From: Spirosoma endbachense
GTDB lineage: Bacteria; Bacteroidota; Bacteroidia; Cytophagales; Spirosomataceae
DNA: 64,000 nucleotides
NCBI RefSeq assembly: GCF_010233585.1
Contig: NZ_CP045997.1
Location: 62,001-126,000 of the forward strand
Direction: 5' to 3'
Shown: positions 45,101 to 54,600 of the stretch, piece by piece
Numbering within the stretch: position 1 is the first letter of the stretch
How the letters are laid out: each line of letters opens with the position of its first letter
The notes under the pieces: generated by a model
Seen by the model: the letters and a program-made list of their open reading frames with translations, nothing else
Database searches by the model: none
What the model was told of the DNA's origin: nothing
Position numbers and translations under genes: made by a program

Positions 45101-45765
45101 GCAACCGGGGTGTCGTTGTCAATGACTACATGCAAACCTCTGATCCCGATATTTTTGCCGCTGGCGAACTGGCTCAGTGGAACGGGCAGATGTGGGGCAT
45201 TACCTTGGCAGCCGAACAGCAGGCCGAAATTGCAGCCCGATTTCTGGCCGGCGATGTATCGCAACCCTATCGGGGGAGCCTGTCTATCAGTATCCTGAAA
45301 ATGGAGGGTCTACATCTCTGTAGCATAGGGATGGCCGAAGTACCTGCCAACACCGGAACGGTCGATCGGGTGGACCGGGACGATTATGAGGAAATCGTTT
45401 TCATCGATAAAGCCAAGCGTTATTACAAAAAGTGTATTGTTCAGGGCGACAAGCTGGTCGGAGCTATTCTGGTCGGCGATAAAAACGAATTTCAGGAGTT
45501 TCGCGAACTGATTGCCAATGGAACCGAACTTTCCGAAAAGCGTCTTCAATTACTACGAGCCAACAAAAAAGTCGATCCCATAGCCGGGAAGCTGGTTTGT
45601 TCCTGCAACTCGGTTGGGCAGGGGAACCTGGAAAAGGCCATTCTGGGTGGTTGTACCGATTTTCAGCAGCTTTGCCAGAAAACCGGAGCCGGAACTGGCT
45701 GTGGCTCCTGCCGACCCGAAGTGCGAAGTATTCTTTTATCAATGAGCGAATTAGTGACTGAGTAA
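42196..45765 (+). CDS. nasA: assimilatory nitrate reductase fused to FAD oxidoreductase and BFD domain
   Basis: A 1189-residue cytoplasmic enzyme. The N-terminal 700 residues are a molybdopterin oxidoreductase with a [4Fe-4S] site (CCYCGVGCG and MLCSKG) and a C-terminal molydopterin-dinucleotide-binding part. From residue 715 (KIIIIGAGSAGLGF) there is a NirB-like FAD/NAD(P)-binding module with VIVGGGLLGLELAASL. The end (from about 1133) is a BFD [2Fe-2S] domain: LVCSCNS and GTGCGSCRPE. So electron input, transfer and nitrate reduction sit on one chain, though a rubredoxin gene follows. ATG 42196 is taken; a TTG at 42178 falls in the preceding hairpin tail. Confidence 0.93.
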   Translation: MTHQTTCCYCGVGCGIVVRQEPNGRLTVEGDKQHPSNRGMLCSKGMNLHYTVMDQSDRLLYPQMRLNRSMPMQRVSWDAALERTAAVFKTFIQKYGPDSVAFYVSGQCLTEEYYLVNKLIKGFIGSNNIDTNSRLCMSSAVVGYKLSLGEDSVPVCYDDIEEADVFYVQGANPAWCHPILWRRIEAHKAANPHVKIICIDPRRTDTARSADLHLPILPGTDIVLNNAIGRLLIEKGFIDNEFISNHADGFEAYREQVMKRTLVEAADLCGIEPDDIEQAAYWIGRSKGFLSLWTMGLNQSVVGVNKNLSLINLHLITGRIGKPGNGPFSLTGQPNAMGGRETGGLANVLPAHRDVTNAVHRAEVEAFWQGPVRIAAKPGLTATEMFDALADGHLKAIWIINTNPMVSMPDANAVEKALKNARFVVVQDVSNRADTVPFADVVLPAAAWLEKEGTMTNAERRIAYLPNVIDAPGEALPDAEIIWRFAQKMGFGDSFNYANSAEVYQEYTQLTAGTNVDVTGVSYELLKRKRTVQWPFPANSEPLDVNSDNCVPVGTKRLFTDHRFYTPNERAQIHAVPDGNASEPTDDDFPLVLTTGRIRDQWHTMTKTGRVAKLNQHSPQPFLQIHPDDARTRGIRDGQLVVVRGRRGEVRVKAQLTDDVRSGLCFLPMHWGKILNSNLNRANNLTNSLVDPRSKEPDFKFTAVTVLPYRKPQEKIIIIGAGSAGLGFINAYRLVNADDEIHVFSKEIYPFYNRVLLPDYISGEQSWEQLVKLREDQFEDANIIVHKGVSVAHIDRKAKVVTDSDGVEHTYDKILLGTGSRAFMPKSVPRLPGIFNMRSRLDADSLLPFLQRSPDDSTEPHAVIVGGGLLGLELAASLRQIGVRVTVIQRGGRFMERQLDPLASELLYLELLDRGIDVYFNEEVQTFMGNGHVEGIQLNSGRKIQCQVVVVAIGTEPNIELARDAGLVCNRGVVVNDYMQTSDPDIFAAGELAQWNGQMWGITLAAEQQAEIAARFLAGDVSQPYRGSLSISILKMEGLHLCSIGMAEVPANTGTVDRVDRDDYEEIVFIDKAKRYYKKCIVQGDKLVGAILVGDKNEFQEFRELIANGTELSEKRLQLLRANKKVDPIAGKLVCSCNSVGQGNLEKAILGGCTDFQQLCQKTGAGTGCGSCRPEVRSILLSMSELVTE

Positions 45766-45818
45766 CCACGCGACAAACCATTCACTCATTAGCCCATTCA
45801 CTCATTCAGTCATCGATT

Positions 45819-47273
45819 ATGCGCGACTATTACACCCTGAAAATCAACCTGCCCGCTGGAATCGTTTCGCCGGGAGCGTTGCAAAATGTGCTGACACTGG
45901 CACATGATGCGGGCGTACATACGGTGCGGTTTGGTGCCCGGCAGCAACTACTGATGACGGTGCATTATGAAGACATGCGCTTCCTGGAAAAAGACCTGAA
46001 AAAACACCAGATTGCGTATGAAGCCAATACGGAGCAGTATCCTAATATTATTAGCTCGTATTGTGGCGAAGATGTGTTTCGCACGGGTGCCTGGCTACGC
46101 GAAAGTGAATACCATACGGTGCTGGACCAGTTTGATTATCAGCCACGTCTGAAAGTTAACCTGTCGGATTCGAACCAGAGTTTTACACCTTTTTTTACCG
46201 GAAATCTCAACTTCATTGCTTCGCCGATACCGCATTTCTGGTATCTGTATGTCCGTCCGAAACAGAGTAATACGCTTTTCCGGTGGCGGGAACTGATCTA
46301 TACGAACGACATGGGCCGACTCGCTAAAGCCGTTGAGGAAGCCATGCTGGAGCATGACCACACGGAAGAAGAAGCCCTTTTCAGAGCCGTAACAACAGGC
46401 CGAAGCTTCATTACGCAGCCAGCAACGAATGACGTAGAACTTCCTGAATTTTCATTACCCTACTACGAAGGCTTTAACCGATATGGGCAGCGTTCGTGGC
46501 TTGGTCTTTACCGGCGTGACGAACAGTTTTCGGTGGCGTTTCTGCTCGAAGTCTGCGCGCTATGCCTGAAAACACGCGTCGGAGAACTATGTGTAACGCC
46601 CTGGAAATCGCTCATTATTAAGGGCATTGAAGAAAAAGACCGGGCTACCTGGTCGCGTATCCTGGGCAAACACAACATCAATGTACGCCATGCCGCAAAT
46701 GAATTGGCCTGGCAAACCGAAGACCATACCAACGAGGGAACGCAGCTGAAGAATTATGTGCTGCGCTATTTTGAAAAGCACGATACCCGAACATTTGGGC
46801 TTTGTTTTGGCGTGCAGACGCGGCCTAAATCGGAAGTATTTGGTTCGGTACTGGTTCGGAAACGGCCTTTGCTTCAACTTGGTCAGTTAGCGCTTTTTAG
46901 CGTCTATGATGTCTATTACACCGAAAATTTTAACCCCAATAGCCGAACGTACCACCTGTTTGAAAAAGGGTTATTTAAGCTGCATTTACCCAATCAGATA
47001 AACCGGCTTTGCCGAAAATTCAGCACTGGTCGTTTGCTGCAACGTGGTGAAGTCGTTCGGCTGGAATCCGAAAAACCGGAACCAGCCTTATCGCCCATTT
47101 CGAGTGTTTATCAATGTCCGCATTGTTTTACGGTTTATGACGAACAATATGGTGATACGTTAAATGCCATTCCAGCAGGAACCCCGTTCAGCGCGTTGCC
47201 GAGTGATTATTCGTGTCCTACCTGTGATGCACCAAAAGAAGAAATGGAAGAGGTATTGCTGGAAGTTGGCTGA
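45819..47273 (+). CDS. rubredoxin fused to a haem-less nitrite/sulfite-reductase-like half
   Basis: A 484-residue protein. The first part resembles the ferredoxin-like and catalytic half domains of nitrite/sulfite reductases (DYYTLKINLPAGIVSPGALQ and VRFGARQQLLMT), but the C-X5-C and C-X3-C ligands for sirohaem and [4Fe-4S] are missing. The C-terminus (about 425-480) is a full rubredoxin: YQCPHCFTVYD and YSCPTCDAPKEE. It starts 53 bases after the nitrate reductase gene, across a repeated CATTCACTCATT. It may dock on nitrate or nitrite reductase and deliver electrons through its iron site (inferred). Related genes occur in nitrate loci of other Bacteroidota. Confidence 0.85.
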   Translation: MRDYYTLKINLPAGIVSPGALQNVLTLAHDAGVHTVRFGARQQLLMTVHYEDMRFLEKDLKKHQIAYEANTEQYPNIISSYCGEDVFRTGAWLRESEYHTVLDQFDYQPRLKVNLSDSNQSFTPFFTGNLNFIASPIPHFWYLYVRPKQSNTLFRWRELIYTNDMGRLAKAVEEAMLEHDHTEEEALFRAVTTGRSFITQPATNDVELPEFSLPYYEGFNRYGQRSWLGLYRRDEQFSVAFLLEVCALCLKTRVGELCVTPWKSLIIKGIEEKDRATWSRILGKHNINVRHAANELAWQTEDHTNEGTQLKNYVLRYFEKHDTRTFGLCFGVQTRPKSEVFGSVLVRKRPLLQLGQLALFSVYDVYYTENFNPNSRTYHLFEKGLFKLHLPNQINRLCRKFSTGRLLQRGEVVRLESEKPEPALSPISSVYQCPHCFTVYDEQYGDTLNAIPAGTPFSALPSDYSCPTCDAPKEEMEEVLLEVG

Positions 47274-47356
47274 TACCTGTCGATTAAGGCATGTAAGACC
47301 TTCCTAATTGACTGTGAATTAATGACTTAAAGTCTGTCAGGATTTGATTGAGCAGA

Positions 47357-47413
47357 GTTGTTACTCAGCGGGGTGACATGGTTTTGAACCGTGGCACCCC
47401 GCTGAGTAACAAC
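47357..47413. repeat. 19-bp-arm hairpin, copy 2 of the shared-core family
   Basis: Perfect 19-bp arms (47357-47375 and 47395-47413). Loop and inner arm share GACATGGTT and AACCGTGGCAC with the copy at 59312. It lies between convergent genes. Confidence 0.75.
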
Positions 47414-47420
47414 CTCGTAA

Positions 47421-47702
47421 TTATAGTTTAGCAATGTCTTTGTAAAGTACTTCTATATATAATCCACGTTTATCAGCTACCCGGCAATAATCACCCCCTT
47501 CATATACCAGTAATGTAACTTTAGCTCCTTTTTTTAATTTTCCATCAGGAGGGCGGGTTTGTTCGTATTTATTAAAATAATAAGGGCATAATCGTACGAT
47601 CTGATGAGAGAATTGATTCGGAGCCGGTGATATAATATTCTTTTCCGGAACAATACTCTCCTCAGACAGCACTTTATATTTAGTTTCATTAAATCCTTTC
47701 AT
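47421..47702 (-). CDS. hypothetical small protein, SH3-like end
   Basis: A 93-residue basic protein that I do not recognise. The C-terminal part, KGAKVTLLVYEGGDYCRVAD followed by LYIEVLYKDIA, has the strand pattern of a small SH3-like barrel. There is no signal peptide. It follows the broken metalloprotease gene by 20 bases on the same strand, so the two may form a unit. Confidence 0.6.
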   Translation of the reverse strand: MKGFNETKYKVLSEESIVPEKNIISPAPNQFSHQIVRLCPYYFNKYEQTRPPDGKLKKGAKVTLLVYEGGDYCRVADKRGLYIEVLYKDIAKL

Positions 47703-47722
47703 GAAGCTAAGTTATGTTATTA

Positions 47723-48573
47723 CTACATAAGACTATCATCTGGTAAAACGGTAGGGATACTGATAAGCATATGTTCGGAGTGCAGATCCTCGGCAACCAA
47801 AAATCCGGCTTCAGCCAATGCAATAAGGTTAGGTAATGCAAAAGGTTCGGCGGCATTAATATCTACTTCATAGCCACAATCCTGAAGACTGGCGACAGTA
47901 ACGCGGCTTATCGGGTTATTTTGGCCTGCAATAAAGCCCGACATAAGTTCATTCCGAAAGATAGTTTCTCGCCAGTGGGAGTCCTGTGTTCCAATGCCGC
48001 CGGTATTTTCAACCGGCACGGGTGTAGAGCCCATCCCTCTAAGTTGTCCATACTCTATTGACGCATTATGACCTTTAAATGTTGGATTGGAAGTACCTGC
48101 CCCTTGTAAAAGATTTTTTTTACTCCATACAGTCCCTATGCCAAGAACATGGCCCATTTCATGCGTGATTACATCAATCAGCGTTCCATTTTTTCCCATT
48201 TCCGCTAAATCGGCAGTATCAAATTGCATTTCACCCTTAGCCGGTAGGAAGGCGGCATTACCAGCATTCGCTGGCCGTAACCGCGTTGGACCGGCCTGAC
48301 CTAAAATCCTGCCTGGACCATCAATTGCCGCACCGGAAGCGAGAATGAGAACATCATCAATTACTTCGCCATCGACTTGTACGCTGGGTAAATCGCCAAT
48401 GATAATTTTACACCAACGATCTGCCGCTTTTTTAAACGCATCCTTTTGTTTCTTTGTCAGCCCACCTAAAAATCGTACTTCAATGGTAAAGGGCGATGTT
48501 GTATTTGCGACCGCTAAAGCAACTTCGGGGTTGCTTTAGCAATATACGATTGAAGTTTTTTCTGTGTTTTCAT
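47723..48573 (-). pseudogene. zinc metalloprotease (leishmanolysin-like) with a frameshift
   Basis: The natural start appears to be ATG 48573 (MKTQKKLQSYIAKATP), but this frame ends within 20 codons. The continuation EVALAVANTTSPFTIEVRFL runs in the next frame to the stop at 47723. One base is missing within the C4 run (48527-48530); a fifth C would restore one frame of about 283 residues. The body has the zincin motif HEMGHVLGIG and downstream Met/His residues, the pattern of leishmanolysin-related bacterial peptidases, and no signal peptide. The break lies in the loop of a perfect 10-bp hairpin. It could be a true mutation, a sequencing error or a recoding site. Confidence 0.75.
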
Positions 48574-48740
48574 ATTGGTAGTATCTATAACATTGCTCTT
48601 GAGTTGACTAATAAGTTTAAGTACAGTTGAAAAAATTATTGATAAATAGAAAGAGCACTAATTTCGAGAGAAGTTAATAAATAAAGAATGGGGAATTTCC
48701 CGTTCTTTCGTAGAATTTCCTCATTCTTTATAAAAATAAG

Positions 48741-48765
48741 CCAATGCGACAGGTATCAGCATTGG
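48741..48765 (-). terminator. terminator of the GH95 gene
   Basis: On the minus strand a 7-bp stem (CCAATGC with GCATTGG) and a T-rich tail (CTTATTTTTAT) follow the GH95 stop by 45 bases. A second imperfect hairpin lies at 48683-48708. Confidence 0.65.
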
Positions 48766-48809
48766 AGGTGTGCTGCAAATGAATAGTTCAGCAGTATTTC
48801 TTACTGAAT

Positions 48810-51347
48810 TTACTGCATCACAAACGTGTAATTCCGTCCTGCCTGGGTCATGAAATCATACACCTTGGCCGTTGCAGCTTGCGCATTCTGAACGGTTGGC
48901 CCCTGGAAAAGAGGATTCGGATTTGCCCCGCTGGCGGGTTTCAGCACCACACCACCTGATGCTTTCAGGGCGTTGGGAACGCGAAGGCGACAGTTTCCGC
49001 CAACGTTGGACCTGATAACGACCTTATTTACGTTGCCATCCTGCCAGGTCATCTCAACGATGTCAAATCCACCCCGCGCCCGTAACCCTTTTACCTGACC
49101 ACTTTTCCACTGGTCGGGGAGGGCGGCCAGCAATCCGATATGGTCGAGATGACTCTGGAGCAGCATCTCGCTCATACCGGCAATACCCCCAAAGTTTCCA
49201 TCGATCTGGAACGGCGGATGGGCGCAGAACATATTGGGATAGGTGCCGCCCGCATTGGTATAGTTGGTTCCTTCCATGCCGGTTAGTTTCAGTAGCTCGC
49301 GAAGAAGTTTGTAGGCGTGGTTACCATCATTAAGCCGCGCCCAGAAGTTAATTTTCCAGGCTTTACTCCAGCCTGTGCCCTCATCGCCCCGGAGTTCGAG
49401 GGTTTTGCGGGCTGCGGCTGCCAGTTCGGGAGTTGTCAATGGCGCAATCTGCCGACCGGGGTGTAAGGCAAACAGGTGGGATACGTGCCGGTGCAGCGGT
49501 TCAACCTCATCGAAGTCTTTAAACCATTCCTGTAGATTCCCTTTTTTGCCGATCTGGAACGGATACAGTTTCCCCGTTTGCTCACTGATCACTTTCCGGA
49601 AATCAGCATCCGTATTGAGGATTGCTGATGCTTCGATGACATTCGTGAACAGGTCGCGGATGATGCCCATGTCCATTGTGGTGGCTATGGATACTTCCCC
49701 TCGTTTGCCATTCGGGAGTACAAACACATTTTCGGGCGTGGTCGACGGGGCCGTTACCAGATGCCCTTCGTTATCTGGTATCAGCCATTCCGAGCAGAAT
49801 TGGGCCGCTCCTTTCATGAGCGGGTAGGCCGTTTCCCGCAGAAATGTTTTGTCGCCCGTGAAGCGATAGTGTTCATAAAGATGCTGACTGAGCCAGGCGC
49901 CACCCATTGCCCAGTTGGCCCATAACGGACTCCCTTTGCCCAGATCGCCAACCGGATTAGAGACGCCCCAGATATCGGTATTGTGGTGGGCAGTCCAGCC
50001 GCCGATGCCATAGAAATTCTGGGCGGTGGCTTTGCCGGTACTGGCTACATCCTTTATTAGCCCAAATAGCGGCCGGTGAAATTCGGATAAATTGCTGACC
50101 TCGGCTGGCCAGTAGTTCATCTGCGTGTTGATGTTGATCGTGAAATTACTGCTCCAGGGTGGTCGAACGTGCGGATTCCAGATGCCCTGCAAATTGGCGG
50201 GTGTTCCGGTCGGGCGTGAACTTGAAATAAGCAGGTAGCGACCAAATTGATAGTACAGACTTTCCAGCGTCGGGTCATTTTCGCCCGTTGCGTACTGGCT
50301 TAATCGCTCGTCGGTCGGCAGAGCCTGACGATCTGTTGAACCAGTTTTAGCAGTCAGGGTGAGCGAAACACGATTGAAATAGGTCTGATAATCCTGTTGG
50401 TGCGCCTGTTTCAGAGCCGCATAAGTTTTTCGGGCGGCTGGATTCAGGTAGCTTTCTGCCAGCTTGATTTCATCTTTACCGTCTTTATCCGGGCACTTGT
50501 CGAACCCATTGAAGCTCGTTGCCGCAGAGAGCAGCAGCACAACACTGGTCGCATTGCTGACGTGTATACCCGCCGTGTCTGTCGTGACGGTGCCATCGCT
50601 GGGCAGTGCCCGAATGCGTAATGCGAAACGCATCCCCCGGCATTGATTCGCATCATCATAAATAATGGGTTGTGGATTATCACGGACATAATTTGGATCG
50701 GTATGGGCCGGGGCTTTCCCGGTAAGGGCTAATTCCCGGCTATTGATGGCTGCCAGCTGGTATCGAAGCTGACTTTTTGTGGATGCCACAAAATTTAGCT
50801 TGCCCGGTTTATCGGCGGTCAGGCGAACAACAATGACCTGATCGGGTGCCGATACGAAGATTTCCCGCGAATAGGTCACTCCATCAACGGTGAAACGGGT
50901 CGTTGCCGTAGCGTCGCTGATGTTCAGGGCGCGGTAATACGTTGTTGGCTGACCGCTGAATGGCTGACGGATCAGAAGGTCGCCCAGCGGTTCGTAGGAC
51001 TCCGTATAGCGACCCTGCATTTTTTTGGTGAGCGAGGTCGCCAGTTCATAATTCTCCTCAAACAACGCCTTGCGAATCTGGGGTAAATACGCTTTTGCGT
51101 CCGGATTGGGGTTCGGATCGACGGGACCGCCCGACCAGAGTGTGCTTTCGTTGAGTTGAAGCAATTCTTCACTCACTTTGCCAAACACCATAACCCCCAG
51201 GCGACCGTTGCCAACGGGCAGCGCTTCGTTCCAGTTTCGGGCGGGTTGTTTGTACCACAGTTTGAGTGGCTGGGCCGTGAGTGGATCTGACAGACGTAGG
51301 GCGAAGGCAAGCAGAATTAGGTAAAAATGCGTTGTTTTCGTAAGCAT
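48810..51347 (-). CDS. glycoside hydrolase family 95 (alpha-L-fucosidase type)
   Basis: An 845-residue exported enzyme with signal peptide (ends near PLTAQ). N-terminal beta-sandwich domain begins with LWYKQPARNWNEALPVGNG; then an (alpha/alpha)6 barrel with NINTQMNYWPAE, which carries the Asn residues used in catalysis, HRHVSHLFALHPG and GTGWSKAWK; the C-terminal part has IDGNFGGIAGMSEMLLQSH. GH95 enzymes remove alpha-1,2-L-fucose or alpha-L-galactose by inversion. It is divergent from the SusC/SusD pair across a gap with repeated motifs, so uptake of a fucose-bearing glycan is plausible. Confidence 0.95.
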   Translation of the reverse strand: MLTKTTHFYLILLAFALRLSDPLTAQPLKLWYKQPARNWNEALPVGNGRLGVMVFGKVSEELLQLNESTLWSGGPVDPNPNPDAKAYLPQIRKALFEENYELATSLTKKMQGRYTESYEPLGDLLIRQPFSGQPTTYYRALNISDATATTRFTVDGVTYSREIFVSAPDQVIVVRLTADKPGKLNFVASTKSQLRYQLAAINSRELALTGKAPAHTDPNYVRDNPQPIIYDDANQCRGMRFALRIRALPSDGTVTTDTAGIHVSNATSVVLLLSAATSFNGFDKCPDKDGKDEIKLAESYLNPAARKTYAALKQAHQQDYQTYFNRVSLTLTAKTGSTDRQALPTDERLSQYATGENDPTLESLYYQFGRYLLISSSRPTGTPANLQGIWNPHVRPPWSSNFTININTQMNYWPAEVSNLSEFHRPLFGLIKDVASTGKATAQNFYGIGGWTAHHNTDIWGVSNPVGDLGKGSPLWANWAMGGAWLSQHLYEHYRFTGDKTFLRETAYPLMKGAAQFCSEWLIPDNEGHLVTAPSTTPENVFVLPNGKRGEVSIATTMDMGIIRDLFTNVIEASAILNTDADFRKVISEQTGKLYPFQIGKKGNLQEWFKDFDEVEPLHRHVSHLFALHPGRQIAPLTTPELAAAARKTLELRGDEGTGWSKAWKINFWARLNDGNHAYKLLRELLKLTGMEGTNYTNAGGTYPNMFCAHPPFQIDGNFGGIAGMSEMLLQSHLDHIGLLAALPDQWKSGQVKGLRARGGFDIVEMTWQDGNVNKVVIRSNVGGNCRLRVPNALKASGGVVLKPASGANPNPLFQGPTVQNAQAATAKVYDFMTQAGRNYTFVMQ

Positions 51348-51366
51348 GAACGGGTTGTATCATCAG

Positions 51367-51381
51367 CCTGAATCGGTCAGG
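51367..51381. promoter_or_regulatory. candidate operator, CCTGAATCGGTCAGG copy 1
   Basis: A 15-mer with 5-bp inverted ends (CCTGA/TCAGG), 20 bases upstream of the GH95 start. An identical copy follows at 51421. Confidence 0.45.
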
Positions 51382-51420
51382 CATTCCTGTCTGTTAAGTT
51401 CCTTTATTCGCTTTTTTACT

Positions 51421-51435
51421 CCTGAATCGGTCAGG
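51421..51435. promoter_or_regulatory. candidate operator, CCTGAATCGGTCAGG copy 2
   Basis: Second identical copy of the 15-mer, 54 bases from the first, in the gap between GH95 and susC. Two exact copies of a dyad in a divergent promoter region suggest binding of a dimeric regulator. Confidence 0.45.
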
Positions 51436-51455
51436 ATTTATAAGGGCAGTCGCAC

Positions 51456-51484
51456 GGATAAAACCGGATAAAACGGGGATAAAA
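51456..51484 (+). repeat. three phased GGATAAAA repeats
   Basis: GGATAAAA starts at 51456, 51466 and 51477, that is every 10-11 bases, about one helical turn. They lie between the operator candidates and the susC promoter and may bend DNA or bind a regulator in tandem. Confidence 0.45.
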
Positions 51485-51590
51485 ACAAATGAAGCTATAT
51501 CTGCCTGTTACAAACAGTCAGGGAACAAGTATTAACGGCCTATGAAATTTTTGCGAAGGGTGTTTACAAATCGTTGATAATCAGTCAATC

Positions 51591-51618
51591 TTGAGGTAAT
51601 ATGACGACCGTACTTTTG
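51591..51618 (+). promoter_or_regulatory. susC promoter (Bacteroidota type)
   Basis: TTG at 51591, a 17-base spacer and TACTTTTG at 51611-51618 match the group consensus. The leader to the susC start would be about 30 bases. Confidence 0.6.
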
Positions 51619-51654
51619 CAGGTAATCATATAAGTAATACTAACCTGCAAACGG

Positions 51655-54600
51655 ATGAAGATTTCTCTACAATTTTTAACCCCACTAATTCGCGTATTGC
51701 GTTTGCTGTCAGTGGTGTTTCTGGCTATGCTGTTGCTACCAGCAATACCGGCACTCGCGCAAACGATTACTGGCCGCGTTCTGTCGGCCGATGACAACCA
51801 GCCCCTGCCAGGCGTATCGGTTGTGGTAAAAGGTACTACTACGGGTACAACGACCCGTGCTGATGGTACTTATTCGCTTAACACACCATCGAGCAGTACA
51901 CTGACCTATTCATTTATTGGTTACGAAACCCAGGAAATTGCCGTTGGCAATCGCACGGCCATTGATGTATCGCTGGCTGTAGGAACATCGACCCTAAACG
52001 AAGTCGTCGTAACGGCGCTGGGTATTAAAAAGGACATCCGGCAAACGGGTGTTGCGATTCAAACGGTCGATGGGACGCAGTTGCTTAAAGCCCGTGAGCC
52101 TAATCCGATCAACTCCCTGACCGGTAAAGTTGCCGGACTGACCATCGGGTCATCCTCCGAGTTGCTGGGCCGCCCGAACATCTCCCTGCGCGGAAATACA
52201 GACGTATTATTTGTTGTTGACGGAATTCCCATTACGTCCGACACCTGGAACGTCAGCGCCGATGATATTGAGACCTATACAGTATTGAAAGGGGCATCGG
52301 CTTCTGCCCTTTACGGCTTCCGGGGTAAAAACGGAGCTATTCTGATCACCACCAAGCGCGGTACGAAAGACAAGCGGGGGTTTTCGGTGGAAGTGAACAC
52401 CAGCCAGATGGTCGATCAGGGATTCATTGCCATTCCTAAGGTGCAGGACCAATACGGTCCCGGTGATCACGGCGTCTATGCGTTTGGTGATGGCAAAGGC
52501 AATGGCCTGAATGATGGCGATTATGATATCTGGGGGCCAGCCCTGAATGGCCAGTTGGTTCCGCAATACGACAGCCCTGTGGTGCCGGGCCAGTCGTTCA
52601 CGACGACATTCAAGAAAGCTGATGGCAATAATGTTGTCTTTACCAGCAACCGCCAGCCAACTCCATTACTACCGCGCGGTAAAGACAATCTCCGTCGGTT
52701 TATTCAGACCGGCGTTCTATCAACGAATAACGTTGCCGTTGCCGCATCGGGTGAGAAATATGATATGCGTTTTTCACTGTCGCATAATTTCCAGCAGGGG
52801 CTGGTTCCGAACACCAAGCTCAACGTAACGAACTTCAATGTTACGGGCGGTTATAATTTTTCGGATAAACTACGTTTTGAGTCGAGTTTGAACTACAACC
52901 GGCAGTATACACCGAACTTTCCGGATGTGAACTACGGCCCCAACTCGCTGATTTACAACATTATTGCCTGGGGTGGTGCCGACTGGAATATTGATGACAT
53001 GAAGCAGATCTGGCAGCCCGGCAAAGAAGGTACGCAGCAGATCTATGCAGAATATCAACGGTACAACAACCCCTGGTTTCTGGCCAAATACTGGCTGCGC
53101 GGCCATTATAACAGCAACATCTACGGCTATACGTCCCTGCGTTATCAAATCGCCGACGGATTGCAGCTGACGGGTAAAACCCAACTGACAACTTATAGTA
53201 TTCTGCGTACGGAGAAATTCCCCTATTCGGCTACAAGCTACGGCCGCGAAGAAGCCCGTGGCGATTACCGCGAAGACCGCCGGAGTCTATTCGACAACAT
53301 TAACCAGCTGTTGCTTCAGTACAACAAAAAGGTGTCACCCGACCTGTCTCTGAATGCACTGGTTGGTGGTGAAGCCCGGATTTTTAATTACAATTCCGAT
53401 TTTGCGAGCACCAATTACCTGAACGTACCGGGCGTATATAATTTCGCGAACTCATCGAATCCGGTTATTGCCTCGAACTTTCAGTCGGACATGCGGGTGT
53501 TATCCGCTTACTATTCGGCCGATTTTACCTTCCGCGATTATGCTACACTGACCACAACGGGTCGTCTGGATAAACTCTCGACCTTGCCAAAGGGTAACAA
53601 TGCGTATTTCTATCCGTCGGTAGCACTGAGCACGGTCATTTCAGATTACGTTCAGTTGCCGGCTAAACTTGGAATTTCGTTCCTGAAAGTTCGGGCGTCC
53701 TATGCCAACGTGAAGGATGGTTTGACCCAGTCGACCATTCAGAACGCTTTTAATCCAATCACAAACTACGGCTCCAACCCAATCGGCTACGGTGACAATT
53801 ATAGTTCGGCCTATGGTGGACCAACGTATCAGAACTCAGCCGTGTATTCGTTACCACTGGCTTATAACAACAAACCAGCGGCCTATTACGCCAATACCCT
53901 CAATAACCCGAATCTGAAACCCAATTCGACCTCGCAGACGGAAGTCGGTATTGATATTCGGTTCCTGAACAACCGACTGGTACTGGATGGCGCTTATTAT
54001 GTCAGCAACGACGGACCGCGCATTTTTACACTGCCATCGTCGGAAGGAACGGGCTACACGGGCCGGCTGGTGAATGGAATCAGTACCCAGAAAAAAGGTG
54101 GTGAAATCTCCCTGACGGGGCAGGCGATTCGCTCACCAAAAGGCTTTAACTGGGACATCGTGGCCAACTATTCGACCTTTACCGAACGACTGAAAGAAGT
54201 CTATCCGGAGGGCGGTATCAATACCCTGGCGTCCAGCTATTTTGTCGCCAATAGTAGCGGTTCCCGGTTTATCAACATTGGTGACCGTACGGATGGGTTT
54301 TATTCGAGCGCGCTGGTGCGGACACCCGACGGGCAGTTGATCAATGATGACGGCGGTCGACCCATTGTGAATCCGGTATCGCAGTTTCTGGGCTATGTAA
54401 ATCCAAAATTCGTTTGGGGTATCAATAACCGGTTCAGTTACAGGAACATCACCTTTAGTTTCCAGTTCGACGGTCGCGTAGGCGGGGTTATTGGCGATTA
54501 CGTTCGGCAGAAAACCTTTCAGGGTGGTCGTCATATCGAAACCGTACAGGGCGCATTGGGTGCTGCCCGGCCTAACGACGTGCAGGGTATCAAATCCTAC

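Noticed and set aside
45779..45806. Short CRISPR-like or tandem repeat before the rubredoxin gene
   Set aside because: Only two copies of a 12-mer (CATTCACTCATT) 16 bases apart; no array and no cas genes.
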